This document shows, piece after piece, positions 34,644 through 43,162 of a stretch of 64,000 nucleotides of DNA. Source of the stretch: Pedobacter cryoconitis (lineage in GTDB: Bacteria; Bacteroidota; Bacteroidia; Sphingobacteriales; Sphingobacteriaceae); contig NZ_JACHCG010000002.1 in assembly GCF_014200595.1 (NCBI RefSeq), positions 186,001 to 250,000 of the forward strand, written 5' to 3'. Made by a program: the position numbers and the translations under genes. Each line of letters begins with the position of its first letter. The first letter of the stretch is position 1. The notes below the pieces were generated by a model. The model searched no databases. It was not told the DNA's origin and was given only the letters and a program-made list of their open reading frames with translations.

Positions 34644-34751
34644 ATGCCATTTGAAATATTTCTTATTCCCGGTTTACTCTTCTTTGCTTATGGATTTTAT
34701 AAATCTAAAAAATACTTTGAACAGCAGCAGTCGAAAGAAGAACATAATTAA
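34644..34751 (+). CDS. Small 35-residue membrane protein in the EPS operon
   Basis: ATG at 34644, TAA at 34749-34751. It encodes one hydrophobic helix (FEIFLIPGLLFFAYGFY) and a basic/acidic tail (KSKKYFEQQQSKEEHN). It fits between Wzy (11 bp before) and a glycosyltransferase (15 bp after) on the same strand, where the gap is otherwise unexplained. Single-helix proteins of this type often tether or adjust membrane complexes. I do not recognise a family; the coding case rests on its snug fit and amphipathic design. Confidence 0.5.
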   Translation: MPFEIFLIPGLLFFAYGFYKSKKYFEQQQSKEEHN

Positions 34752-34766
34752 TAGAAAGGATTGCTC

Positions 34767-35921
34767 ATGAAAATAACGCTCTGGTTAATTCTGCAAATCA
34801 TTATTGGATACAATCTTGTGCTTCCAATAGTACTTTTTTTGTTTTATAAACTCTTCAAAAAAGAGCGGAAGAAAAGTCTGCATCAAAAAGACTATGATTA
34901 TGCGATCATTGTGACCGCTTATGAGCAAACAGGATTGCTGCATTCGGTGGTGGGCTCTTTGTTGCAGCTGAATTATAAAAACTACCTGATTTATGTAGTG
35001 GCTGATAACTGCGATATCTCTGAACTGCATTTTAACAACGAAAAGGTAATCTTACTCAGACCGGAGACTGTTTTAGCGAGTAATACCAGGTCACATCTTT
35101 ATGCCATCAGTCATTTTAAGAGAGCGCATGAGATCCTGACGATTATCGATAGTGATAACCTGACAGATCCTGAATATATCAATGAATTAAATATGTTTTT
35201 TGACCAGGGGTTTGAGGCTGTACAAGGCGTCAGGGCAGCTAAAAACCTGAATACAACTTTTGCCTGTCTGGACGCAGCAAGAGATATCTATTATCATTTT
35301 TATGACGGGGAAATCTTATTTGAATTAGGCTCATCTGCTACACTGGCCGGATCTGGAATGGCTTTCAAAACAGACTTATACAAAGCGTGTTTTGAAAACC
35401 TGGATATTACCGGGGCAGGATTTGACAAAGTATTACAGGCACAACTTTTAAAGCAGGGGAAACGCATTGCATTTGCTGAACATGCGATTGTATTTGATGA
35501 GAAAACCACTAATTCTGCACAACTGGTCAATCAGCGTTCCAGATGGATCAATACCTGGTTTAAGTATTTTGGCTATGGGTTTGATATCTTATTTAAGGGT
35601 ATCAAAGGATTAAACTGGAACCAGTTTTTATTTGGTGTGATCCTGTTAAGGCCACCTTTATTTATGTTCATCTTATTGTCCCTGTTTTGCGCCTTTATCA
35701 ATTTGTTTATTTTCCCTTTTTATACTTTGATCTGGTTCATTGCTTTTGGACTTTTTGCGGCTGGTTTCCTGATTGCACTTTTGCGTTATCCTACGGACTC
35801 CAGAATTTACAAATCCTTAATTAACATTCCTAAGTTTATATTTTTTCAATTGTTATCTTTAGTGCACGCAAAGCAGGCTAATAAACGCTCGGTTGCTACT
35901 AAACATGATGTTACCTCATAA
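34767..35921 (+). CDS. Processive-type GT2 glycosyltransferase with membrane helices
   Basis: 385 residues from the ATG at 34767; an in-frame TTG six bases earlier is less likely because AGAAAGGA (34753-34760) is well spaced only from the ATG. An N-terminal helix, a GT-A domain (VTAYEQTGLLHSVVGSLLQL, DSD in IIDSDNLTDP) and the QxxRW-type motif NQRSRW are followed by three membrane helices near 300-360. QxxRW is typical of cellulose- and hyaluronan-synthase-like GTs. It may add several sugars in a row or a single branch. Substrate unknown. Confidence 0.88.
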   Translation: MKITLWLILQIIIGYNLVLPIVLFLFYKLFKKERKKSLHQKDYDYAIIVTAYEQTGLLHSVVGSLLQLNYKNYLIYVVADNCDISELHFNNEKVILLRPETVLASNTRSHLYAISHFKRAHEILTIIDSDNLTDPEYINELNMFFDQGFEAVQGVRAAKNLNTTFACLDAARDIYYHFYDGEILFELGSSATLAGSGMAFKTDLYKACFENLDITGAGFDKVLQAQLLKQGKRIAFAEHAIVFDEKTTNSAQLVNQRSRWINTWFKYFGYGFDILFKGIKGLNWNQFLFGVILLRPPLFMFILLSLFCAFINLFIFPFYTLIWFIAFGLFAAGFLIALLRYPTDSRIYKSLINIPKFIFFQLLSLVHAKQANKRSVATKHDVTS

Positions 35922-35926
35922 ATTAT

Positions 35927-37141
35927 ATGATTAGTCAACCAAAGGAAGAAATCATTTCAGGAAGGGATATCGTTATCGTTGGTCAGCAGCCATGGGATGT
36001 TAATATTGGGAGCAATTGCAAAAATATAGCGATTGAACTGGCGAAACATAACCGTGTTTTATATGTGAACTCGGCACTGGACAGAATAACTTTACTCCGG
36101 AACAGAAAAGATAGTAAGATTATCAAACGTAAAGCAGTTATCAAAGGAAAAACAAATGGTCTGATCCCGGTTGCTGATAACTTATGGACTCTATATCCTG
36201 ATGTTTTGATAGAATCTGTCAACTGGATTAATAATTTCAGCCTTTTCGACTGGTTAAACAAACGGAATAACAGGCTTTTTGCAAAATCAATTTTGAAAAC
36301 AACGGCACTGCTGGGGTTTAAGGATATCATCCTCTTCAATGATAATGATATGTTCAAGAGTTTTTACCTGAAAGAATTCCTGCATCCTTCATTAAGTATC
36401 TATTATTCCAGAGATTTCATGCTGGCTGTAGATTACTGGAAAAAACATGGGACAAGAATTGAGCCTGCATTAATCAAAAAAAGCGACCTGTGTGTTGCAA
36501 ATTCCACTTACTTAAGTAATTATTGTAAACAATATAACCCGGCTTCTTTTTATATTGGTCAGGGCTGTGAGCTTGATATTTTTACCAGTTCCGCAGCTTT
36601 ACCTGCCATACCCGCTATTGACAGCTTAAAAGGGCCCAAAATCGGCTATGTAGGCGCATTACAAAGTATTCGTCTGGATATAGAATTGATTGCGCATATT
36701 GCAGTAACTAAACCGGATTGGAATATCATTCTGGTAGGGCCTGAGGATGATGTGTTTAAAGCGGGTAAATTACACGGAATTCCGAATATCCATTTTCTGG
36801 GTGCGCAGAAACCTGAAGATTTACCACAGTATATCAATGCATTTGATTTGTGTATCAATCCTCAGCTGGTGAACCAGGTGACGATCGGTAACTATCCAAG
36901 GAAAATTGATGAATACCTGGCAATGGGGAAACCTGTGGTCGCTACCCATACCGAGGCCGTAACGATTTTTGAAGACACTGTTTATCTTGCTGAAAATAAA
37001 GAGGGCTTTGTTACACTGATTGAAAAAGGCTTGCAGGAAAATACGGAAGAATTAGCAGCATACCGCGTGAAAATTGCACATTCACATTCCTGGAAAAACA
37101 GTGTAGGTGAGTTATATAAGGCTATTAATCAAGTTATATAA
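35927..37141 (+). CDS. GT-B glycosyltransferase (GT4/GT1-like)
   Basis: 404 residues, no membrane segment. The N-terminal Rossmann half starts IVIVGQQPWDVNIGSNCKN and the C-terminal half has IGYVGALQSIRLDIE, NIILVGPEDDV and the EX7E-like stretch PRKIDEYLAMGKPVVATHTEA. This fits the GT4-type family that uses a nucleotide sugar with retention. It follows the previous GT by 5 bp. Probably adds one residue of the EPS repeat on the cytoplasmic side. Confidence 0.88.
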   Translation: MISQPKEEIISGRDIVIVGQQPWDVNIGSNCKNIAIELAKHNRVLYVNSALDRITLLRNRKDSKIIKRKAVIKGKTNGLIPVADNLWTLYPDVLIESVNWINNFSLFDWLNKRNNRLFAKSILKTTALLGFKDIILFNDNDMFKSFYLKEFLHPSLSIYYSRDFMLAVDYWKKHGTRIEPALIKKSDLCVANSTYLSNYCKQYNPASFYIGQGCELDIFTSSAALPAIPAIDSLKGPKIGYVGALQSIRLDIELIAHIAVTKPDWNIILVGPEDDVFKAGKLHGIPNIHFLGAQKPEDLPQYINAFDLCINPQLVNQVTIGNYPRKIDEYLAMGKPVVATHTEAVTIFEDTVYLAENKEGFVTLIEKGLQENTEELAAYRVKIAHSHSWKNSVGELYKAINQVI

Positions 37142-37148
37142 AGTATAA

Positions 37149-37772
37149 ATGTCATTATCCGCGAAAATAAAAGCAAATCCGGTACTGAAAAAGATAGCAC
37201 ACCGGATGTTAATCCCTGCTAACGATTTCAGACCAAGATTATGGGTCAGATTATTTATAAACCCTTTCAAACATAAAAAAGGGAAGGGGTCAATTGTGCG
37301 GTTCAGAACCAGGATTGATGTTTTTCCTTTCAATCATTTTGAATTGGGTAATTACAGCCTGATTGAAGATTTTTCCACGATCAATAATGGCGTTGGAGAT
37401 GTGGTAATCGGCACTAAAACTATAATTGGGATCGGTTGTACAGTTATTGGCCCGGTTGTGATTGGAAATCATGTGATGTTAGCGCAAAATATTGTAATTT
37501 CAGGACTGAATCACGGTTATGAATTAATTGATATTCCACCGAGTGAGCAGCAAACGGTTACTAAAAATATAACAATCAAAGATGAAGTCTGGATTGGCGC
37601 AAACTGCGTAATCACAGCTGGGGTTACGATTGGAAAACATGCAATAGTAGGTGCCGGGAGCGTAGTGACTAAAGATATACCTGATTATTCAGTGGCGGTC
37701 GGAAATCCGGCAAGAGTAATCAAAGTATATAATTTTGAAAATAAGATATGGGAAAAGGTAAAATCACTTTGA
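37149..37772 (+). CDS. Left-handed beta-helix acyltransferase (hexapeptide family)
   Basis: 207 residues. Repeated hexapeptides run from about 85 to 195 (GTKTIIGIGCTVIGPVVIG, then VWIGANCVITAGVTIGKHAIVGAGSVV). The catalytic His is likely in SGLNHGYEL. These trimeric enzymes usually acetylate a sugar hydroxyl using acetyl-CoA (NodL, maltose and serine O-acetyltransferase types). Within the EPS operon it probably O-acetylates a repeat-unit sugar before flipping. Confidence 0.9.
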   Translation: MSLSAKIKANPVLKKIAHRMLIPANDFRPRLWVRLFINPFKHKKGKGSIVRFRTRIDVFPFNHFELGNYSLIEDFSTINNGVGDVVIGTKTIIGIGCTVIGPVVIGNHVMLAQNIVISGLNHGYELIDIPPSEQQTVTKNITIKDEVWIGANCVITAGVTIGKHAIVGAGSVVTKDIPDYSVAVGNPARVIKVYNFENKIWEKVKSL

Positions 37773-37797
37773 GTTTATCTTTCCAAAGCTGAACGTT

Positions 37798-38628
37798 ATG
37801 AAACATCAATATAATCCCGTCTGGATAGATCAGTTTCTTTATACTTATGAGAAGTATGAGGATATTGATCCTGCTGTATTTTCGGCGGTCAATAAGGATC
37901 TTGATCAGGTACAAAGTAAAGAGCCGCTGGTAAGTGTGGTCGTAATTGCATGGAATGAGGAGATAAATATCCTGCGTTGTGTGGCTTCTTTGTCTAAAAT
38001 GGTTACTCAGATCCCTTTTGAAATTATTGTGGTGAATAATAATTCAAAGGATAAAACACAGCAAACGATCGATCAGCTGCATGTGAAATCTTTTAATGAG
38101 CTGACACAAGGTGCAGGGCCGGCCAGGCAAAAAGGGCAGGAAAATGCCTTAGGCAAATATATCTTAACTGCTGATGCTGACTGCTTTTACCCTGAAGTGT
38201 GGATAGATGAAATGATGCGTGTACTTACACAAAAAGATGTAGTCTGTGTTTATGGAAGGTATTCTTTTATCGGAGAACCGGGTTTTCCGAGGTGGAAACT
38301 CAGGATATTAGAGAAATTAAAAGATGCGATGGCCGAAATCAGGCATATCAAGCAGCCTTATTTCAATACTTTTGGGATCAGCATGGGGTATGTGAAGGAA
38401 TTTGGCCTCAAAATTGGTTTTATAAAGATCAACAGGAGAGGTGAAGATGGACAACTTTGTATGGATTTGATGCGCTACGGCAAAATCAAGCAGGTAAAAT
38501 CCAGAAAAGCCCGGGTATGGACAGGTGTAAGAACACTGAGCCAGAACGGATCTTTTTATAATATTGTAATTTCCAGAATCAAAGAAGACCTTAAAAGATT
38601 TAAGTATAATTTTATTACGCGAAATTAA
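37798..38628 (+). CDS. GT2 glycosyltransferase
   Basis: 276 residues. GT-A fold with VSVVVIAWNEEINILRCVAS at the start, VVNNNSKDKT, and the metal-binding DADC in TADADCFYPE. No strong membrane segment. A retained Asp-rich segment RRGEDGQLCMDLM probably holds the catalytic base (ED). It should act on the cytoplasmic, lipid-linked sugar chain. The sugar cannot be predicted. Confidence 0.88.
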   Translation: MKHQYNPVWIDQFLYTYEKYEDIDPAVFSAVNKDLDQVQSKEPLVSVVVIAWNEEINILRCVASLSKMVTQIPFEIIVVNNNSKDKTQQTIDQLHVKSFNELTQGAGPARQKGQENALGKYILTADADCFYPEVWIDEMMRVLTQKDVVCVYGRYSFIGEPGFPRWKLRILEKLKDAMAEIRHIKQPYFNTFGISMGYVKEFGLKIGFIKINRRGEDGQLCMDLMRYGKIKQVKSRKARVWTGVRTLSQNGSFYNIVISRIKEDLKRFKYNFITRN

Positions 38629-38631
38629 TAT

Positions 38632-39441
38632 ATGTCCACGATGCCAGTGAATGCGAAGGAAAACCTGTTCGATGATGTTACCCTGCTGATTACCCACTAT
38701 AACAGGAGTAGTTCTCTGGAACGCTTGCTGCTTACTTTTAAAGAACAGCAGGTCAGTTTTAAGGAGATTATTGTTTCTGACGATTGCAGTGATAGTTTTC
38801 ATCTGGGCCAGCTGGAAAAAATGGTGCAGGTTTATAACTACAGGCTGATTAAGGCAAAAGTTAATGGCGGATTAGGCAATAACCTGAATAAAGGCCAGCT
38901 GGAAGTAAAAACGCCTTATACTTTATATGTGCAGGAGGATTTTATTCCGCTGCCTGTTTTTGCGGAGCATTTTAAGGATGCGATGGACATGATGCATGCA
39001 GAAGCAGACCTTGATCTGGTTCGGTTTTATGCTTACGGGCCTTATCCTTATTTAAAGCCTTATAAAAAAGGTTTCTCTACTATGGTTTACAAGCCGTGGT
39101 TTACAGATAAAAACAAAATATACAATTATAGTGATCACCCACACTTGCGCCGTTCTTCATTTTTTGAACGTTTCGGCCAGTATACGGAGGGCATTAAGTC
39201 TGACAAAACAGAATATGAAATGTGTTTATCTTTTATTCAGAATAAAGGAAGAGCACTGTTTTATGACCAGTACGATAGTTTGTTCTTGCAGGAGAATTCT
39301 TCGGCAGAGCCCAGTACAGTCACCAGAAGTAACTGGAGACAAAGCGGGAACCCGTTGATTTCACTGGTCAGACTGGTCTACAGACAAATTAAGTATAACT
39401 ATGATCTTCATATCAATACGAGGTTCAAAAGACACAAATAA
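38632..39441 (+). CDS. GT2-like glycosyltransferase (paralogue group A, copy 1)
   Basis: 269 residues. Starts with VTLLITHYNRSSSLERLL, then VSDDCSD, the family-specific NGGLGNNLNKG and QEDFIPL, where ED/DF may replace the usual DXD. A conserved block YSDHPHLRRSSFFERFGQYTEG lies near 165-185. Copies at 40337 and 45821 share all of these. Three related enzymes in one locus suggest similar linkages at different points of the repeat unit. It overlaps no neighbour; the gap before it is 3 bp. Confidence 0.85.
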   Translation: MSTMPVNAKENLFDDVTLLITHYNRSSSLERLLLTFKEQQVSFKEIIVSDDCSDSFHLGQLEKMVQVYNYRLIKAKVNGGLGNNLNKGQLEVKTPYTLYVQEDFIPLPVFAEHFKDAMDMMHAEADLDLVRFYAYGPYPYLKPYKKGFSTMVYKPWFTDKNKIYNYSDHPHLRRSSFFERFGQYTEGIKSDKTEYEMCLSFIQNKGRALFYDQYDSLFLQENSSAEPSTVTRSNWRQSGNPLISLVRLVYRQIKYNYDLHINTRFKRHK

Positions 39442-39443
39442 TT

Positions 39444-40325
39444 ATGGAAACTAATTCTCGCATATCTGTTGTAGTGGCTTGTGATAATCACTATGTCATC
39501 TTAATGGCGGCCTTATTGAAATCGATTGAAATGAATCATTTGAGTGATGATATCGTGGATATTTATATCGTTGATGATCATATTTCTAAAACAAATAAGA
39601 GCAAGCTTACCGGATCACTGGTCTTGAAAAAGATTAACCTGATCTGGTTAAAAATGAGTGAGATCATTCCTGAAGGGGTTAAATTACCACTGGTTAATAA
39701 TTCTTATCCGCTGAATACCTATATCAGGCTGCTGATCCCTTATTTTATGCCTAAAGAGATCAAAAAAGTTATCTTTTTAGATGTAGATATGATCATGCTG
39801 GATGATATCAGCAATTTATGGAATATTGAAATCGGGGATAAGGTGATCGGAGCAGTCAATGACAATGCTGGTGACCATGAGAAAACGATTGCAGAAGGGA
39901 TCGAAAACTATAAAGAATTAGGACTTGATCCAAATCAGAAATACTTTAATGCGGGCCTTCAGCTGATCAATACAGCGCGGTGGCTGGAACAGGATATTAC
40001 GCAGAAAACCTTTGATGCGATCAATAACAATAAAAAATATGCTGGTCTGGGTGACCAGTATGGCCTGAATATTTCTTTATGCGGAAACTGGCATGAGATT
40101 GACAGAATGTGGAACTGCTTTTCAGTTTGTACAGATCCCAGTCCTAAGCTGATCCATTATTTCCATAGAAAGCCTATTTATAAAACCTACGCTTACAACT
40201 ATAGAGAAGAGTTCTTTCATTACCTGAATTTAACCGCATGGAAGGGTTTTAAACCAATCGGCGAAACAACGCGGTATATGAAAAAGATAAATAATATCTT
40301 TGAAAAGATAAAACTGTTATTCTAA
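39444..40325 (+). CDS. GT8 glycosyltransferase (LgtC-like), copy 1
   Basis: 293 residues of the retaining GT8 family. ISVVVACDNHYVILMAALLKS opens the GT-A fold; the metal-binding DXD is FLDVDMIML; the substrate region includes YFNAGLQLIN and LGDQYGLN; a C-terminal HYFHRKPIYK binds the donor phosphate. LgtC-type enzymes add galactose or glucose in alpha linkage to envelope glycans. A paralogue at 44867 on the other strand is alike along its length. Confidence 0.9.
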   Translation: METNSRISVVVACDNHYVILMAALLKSIEMNHLSDDIVDIYIVDDHISKTNKSKLTGSLVLKKINLIWLKMSEIIPEGVKLPLVNNSYPLNTYIRLLIPYFMPKEIKKVIFLDVDMIMLDDISNLWNIEIGDKVIGAVNDNAGDHEKTIAEGIENYKELGLDPNQKYFNAGLQLINTARWLEQDITQKTFDAINNNKKYAGLGDQYGLNISLCGNWHEIDRMWNCFSVCTDPSPKLIHYFHRKPIYKTYAYNYREEFFHYLNLTAWKGFKPIGETTRYMKKINNIFEKIKLLF

Positions 40326-40336
40326 CAAGGCGCTCA

Positions 40337-41137
40337 ATGACGAAGAATTCAAATCAGCTTATTTCTGGTGTTACATTACTCATTACACATTATAACAGAA
40401 GTGAGTCTTTGCTGCGTTTGTTAAAAACGATAGCCGGGCATGACATCTCTTTTGAAGAGATTATCGTTTCTGATGATGGCAGTAAAAAAGAGCATCAGGA
40501 CCGTTTAAAAGAGATGCAGCAGCAATTGGGCTTTACGCTGATTACTACCCCGGTTAACAAAGGGCTGGGCAACAATATCAATAAAGGTATGGACGCGGTG
40601 AAATCTCCTTATATTTTGTACATACAGGAAGATTTTGTGCCTAAAGCTGCTTTTATTACAGCTTTAAAAGACGGACTGGAAATCATGAAATCGGAGAGCC
40701 AATGGGATATTGTCCGCTTTTACTCTTTCCCATGGTCGCCTTATCCCTATTTAAAACCTTATAAAAAGGGCTTTTCTAAAATGATCTTTAGTTTATGGCC
40801 ATGGTATACCAATCATCTTAAATTTCATGTGTACAGTGATCATCCGCATTTGAAAAGAGCAGGGTTCACGGAGAAATTCGGCCGTTATTTCGAAGCGCCG
40901 AACGGAGATGTTACAGAAATGAAAATGTGCAGGTCTTTCCTGAAAAATGAGGGCAAGGCACTCTATTATAAAAATTATAAGGAGTTGTTTGCACATGATA
41001 ATCCTGAGGATGAGCCCGGACTTTTCAGACCGGATAAGGTGAAGACCAAAACTTATGCAGATATTAAGCCTTTATACTGGGCTTATCTGAAATATAAACT
41101 GATGAAGGACACGGTATCTTTTGTACTGAATAAATAG
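40337..41137 (+). CDS. GT2-like glycosyltransferase (paralogue group A, copy 2)
   Basis: 266 residues, paralogue of 38632 and 45821. VTLLITHYNRSESLLRLLKT, VSDDGSKKEH, NKGLGNNINKG, QEDFVPKAAF and YSDHPHLKRAGFTEKFGRYF are all in register. It differs from copy 1 in the FYSFPWSPYPYLKPYKKG stretch and in the tail, which may set the acceptor. It follows the GT8 gene by 11 bp and precedes the flippase. Confidence 0.85.
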   Translation: MTKNSNQLISGVTLLITHYNRSESLLRLLKTIAGHDISFEEIIVSDDGSKKEHQDRLKEMQQQLGFTLITTPVNKGLGNNINKGMDAVKSPYILYIQEDFVPKAAFITALKDGLEIMKSESQWDIVRFYSFPWSPYPYLKPYKKGFSKMIFSLWPWYTNHLKFHVYSDHPHLKRAGFTEKFGRYFEAPNGDVTEMKMCRSFLKNEGKALYYKNYKELFAHDNPEDEPGLFRPDKVKTKTYADIKPLYWAYLKYKLMKDTVSFVLNK

Positions 41138-41143
41138 TAACCT

Positions 41144-42580
41144 ATGAGTAATAAAAAATTAGCTATCTCCGGCGCAAAATGGACAACCATTTCAACTGTG
41201 GTCAACACCGTGCTTCAATTTGTCCAGATAGCGATTTTAGCCCGGTTGCTGGAGCCGTCTTCTTTCGGTATTGTCAGTATCAGTACTTTAGTGATTACCT
41301 TTTTAGGGATTTTTGCCCATTTTGGTTTCTCTAACTCTATTGTTTATAAACAGGAGAGCGATAATAAAGTCTTATCTACTATTTATTTTCTGAACCTGAT
41401 GATCGGTGCTGCGATGTTTATCATTATTTATTGTGGCGCGCCGCTGTTGGTTATGTATTATAAAGAGCCCCGCTTACTCGAAGTACTTCATATTTCGGCT
41501 TTTTATTTCCCTATCGTTTTTCTTGGACAGATTTACAATATCCTGCTGGAAAAAGAACTTAAATTCAAGTCCCTGGCTTTAACGGAAATTGTCTGTTCCA
41601 TCTTGGCGACCACGATCACGATTATACTTGCTTATAAAGGATTTCAGGCCAAGTCGTTAGTATTCGGTCTTTTGGCCGGACAGACACTTAAAATGCTGGT
41701 TCAGAATGTAATTGGCAGGGTGTATTTTTCTCCCGTATGGTATTTTAAGCTGAAGGAGATTAAAGAACACCTGATGTTTGGTATCTATAATATTGGCGAC
41801 AGTCTTTTAGGCTTTGCCAACAGCAATATGGATACCATCCTGATCGGTGGTTTATTAGGGGTGAAAGAGCTGGGTTATTATACCATTGCCTCACAGGTTG
41901 CGATTTATCCGGTTGCAAGGATCTGCCCGATTATTGTACAGATCTGTTATCCGATCATGGCCAGGATGAAAGAGAACCTGGAGCACCTGAAAGGTGCTTA
42001 CCTGAAGATTGTTGATTTTCTGTCCTATGTAAATATTCCACTATTGGCCGGCCTGTTTTTAATGTCCGCTAATGTGATCCCATTAATTTATGGCCCGGGA
42101 TGGGATGCCACCGTTCCACTGATTAAGATCTTTGTGTTTACAGGTATATTTTCCTGCCTGATGTACCCGCTTTCTACAGTTGCCTATTCTACTGGTAAAC
42201 CGAAATTGTTGTTTTACCTGAACCTGATCACCCTGGTGATTAAGTTCCCGTTGATTTACATTATGGCTAAACAGTATGGAATTATGGGGATTGCTTATGG
42301 ATTCTTAATCACGACTTTTATCACGTTGGTAATGAACTTCTTCCTGATCCAGTTCATGGTAGGTGATTTTATGAAAACGTTTCTGGAAAATATTGCCAAG
42401 CCGCTTTTATTCAGTGTGGCGATGGCAGTGGTTATCTTATTATACAAACAGTTTGTAGGAAATACGGGGACTTTCCACACCATGGTTCAGATTGCTTTGG
42501 GTGGATTGGTTTACGCCGGCTTAACCTTAAAATATAAACTATCATTCTCTGAAATTAAAAACTTAAAGCAATCCTTGTAA
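41144..42580 (+). CDS. Wzx-type flippase (MOP superfamily)
   Basis: 478 residues with about twelve to fourteen hydrophobic segments and the polysaccharide-synthase opening AKWTTISTVVNTVLQFVQIA. The central TMD pair around SNMDTILIGGLLGVKELGYY is typical of the MOP family. It should carry the undecaprenyl-linked repeat unit across the inner membrane for Wzy. Its stop codon directly abuts the GTG start of the next gene (TAAGTG), so the two are coupled. Confidence 0.92.
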   Translation: MSNKKLAISGAKWTTISTVVNTVLQFVQIAILARLLEPSSFGIVSISTLVITFLGIFAHFGFSNSIVYKQESDNKVLSTIYFLNLMIGAAMFIIIYCGAPLLVMYYKEPRLLEVLHISAFYFPIVFLGQIYNILLEKELKFKSLALTEIVCSILATTITIILAYKGFQAKSLVFGLLAGQTLKMLVQNVIGRVYFSPVWYFKLKEIKEHLMFGIYNIGDSLLGFANSNMDTILIGGLLGVKELGYYTIASQVAIYPVARICPIIVQICYPIMARMKENLEHLKGAYLKIVDFLSYVNIPLLAGLFLMSANVIPLIYGPGWDATVPLIKIFVFTGIFSCLMYPLSTVAYSTGKPKLLFYLNLITLVIKFPLIYIMAKQYGIMGIAYGFLITTFITLVMNFFLIQFMVGDFMKTFLENIAKPLLFSVAMAVVILLYKQFVGNTGTFHTMVQIALGGLVYAGLTLKYKLSFSEIKNLKQSL

Positions 42581-43159
42581 GTGAACAGAAGATTATATAT
42601 TAAGAGTGTCTTCGGTTTGGCTGTAGCAGGTGCAGCTTCTTTTTCTATTTTTAAATGGGTAAGTATGAACAGGGCCATTGTCCCTGCTGATCTGATTCAT
42701 AAAAAAGAAATGCTGGCTGAGCTTGCAGAGCTGATCATCCCTCAAACAGATACACCGGGGGCAAAGGCTGCCGGGGTACAGGATTATATTATTGCGGTGA
42801 TGCTGAATTGTACACCTGCAAAGGAACAAAATAAGTTTATTGATGGAATTGCTGAACTGGAGGACTATACCGCTGATCAATATGGTAAAGAGTTCCTGAA
42901 ATGCAGTCTGGCAGAAAGAAAAGCCGTATTGAAACATATGGCTAAAAATTCATCAGGTTATTCTTACAAGATCCTGAATAAGATTAACAACAAGCTTTTT
43001 GGGAAACCATTTTTCCTGAAGCTGAGAGAACTTACTGTAGAGGGGTATTGCCAATCCCGGTTAGGGGCTACGCAAGGTCTTGCCTATGATTATATTCCCC
43101 ACACCTTTGACGCCTGTATCCCACTCCTTAAAAACCAGAAATCCTGGGCAACCAAGTAA
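42581..43159 (+). CDS. Gluconate 2-dehydrogenase subunit 3-like protein with twin-arginine start
   Basis: 192 residues. GTG start immediately after the flippase stop. The N-terminus NRRLYIKSVFGLAVAGAAS looks like a Tat signal (RR followed by hydrophobic stretch). The mature domain has the subunit 3 pattern (LAELIIPQTDTPGAKAAGV...YIIAVMLNCT). In known systems this subunit escorts a GMC-type FAD dehydrogenase to the periplasm, and such a gene follows 3 bp later. It therefore probably exports and stabilises that enzyme. Confidence 0.88.
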   Translation: MNRRLYIKSVFGLAVAGAASFSIFKWVSMNRAIVPADLIHKKEMLAELAELIIPQTDTPGAKAAGVQDYIIAVMLNCTPAKEQNKFIDGIAELEDYTADQYGKEFLKCSLAERKAVLKHMAKNSSGYSYKILNKINNKLFGKPFFLKLRELTVEGYCQSRLGATQGLAYDYIPHTFDACIPLLKNQKSWATK

Positions 43160-43162
43160 ATT

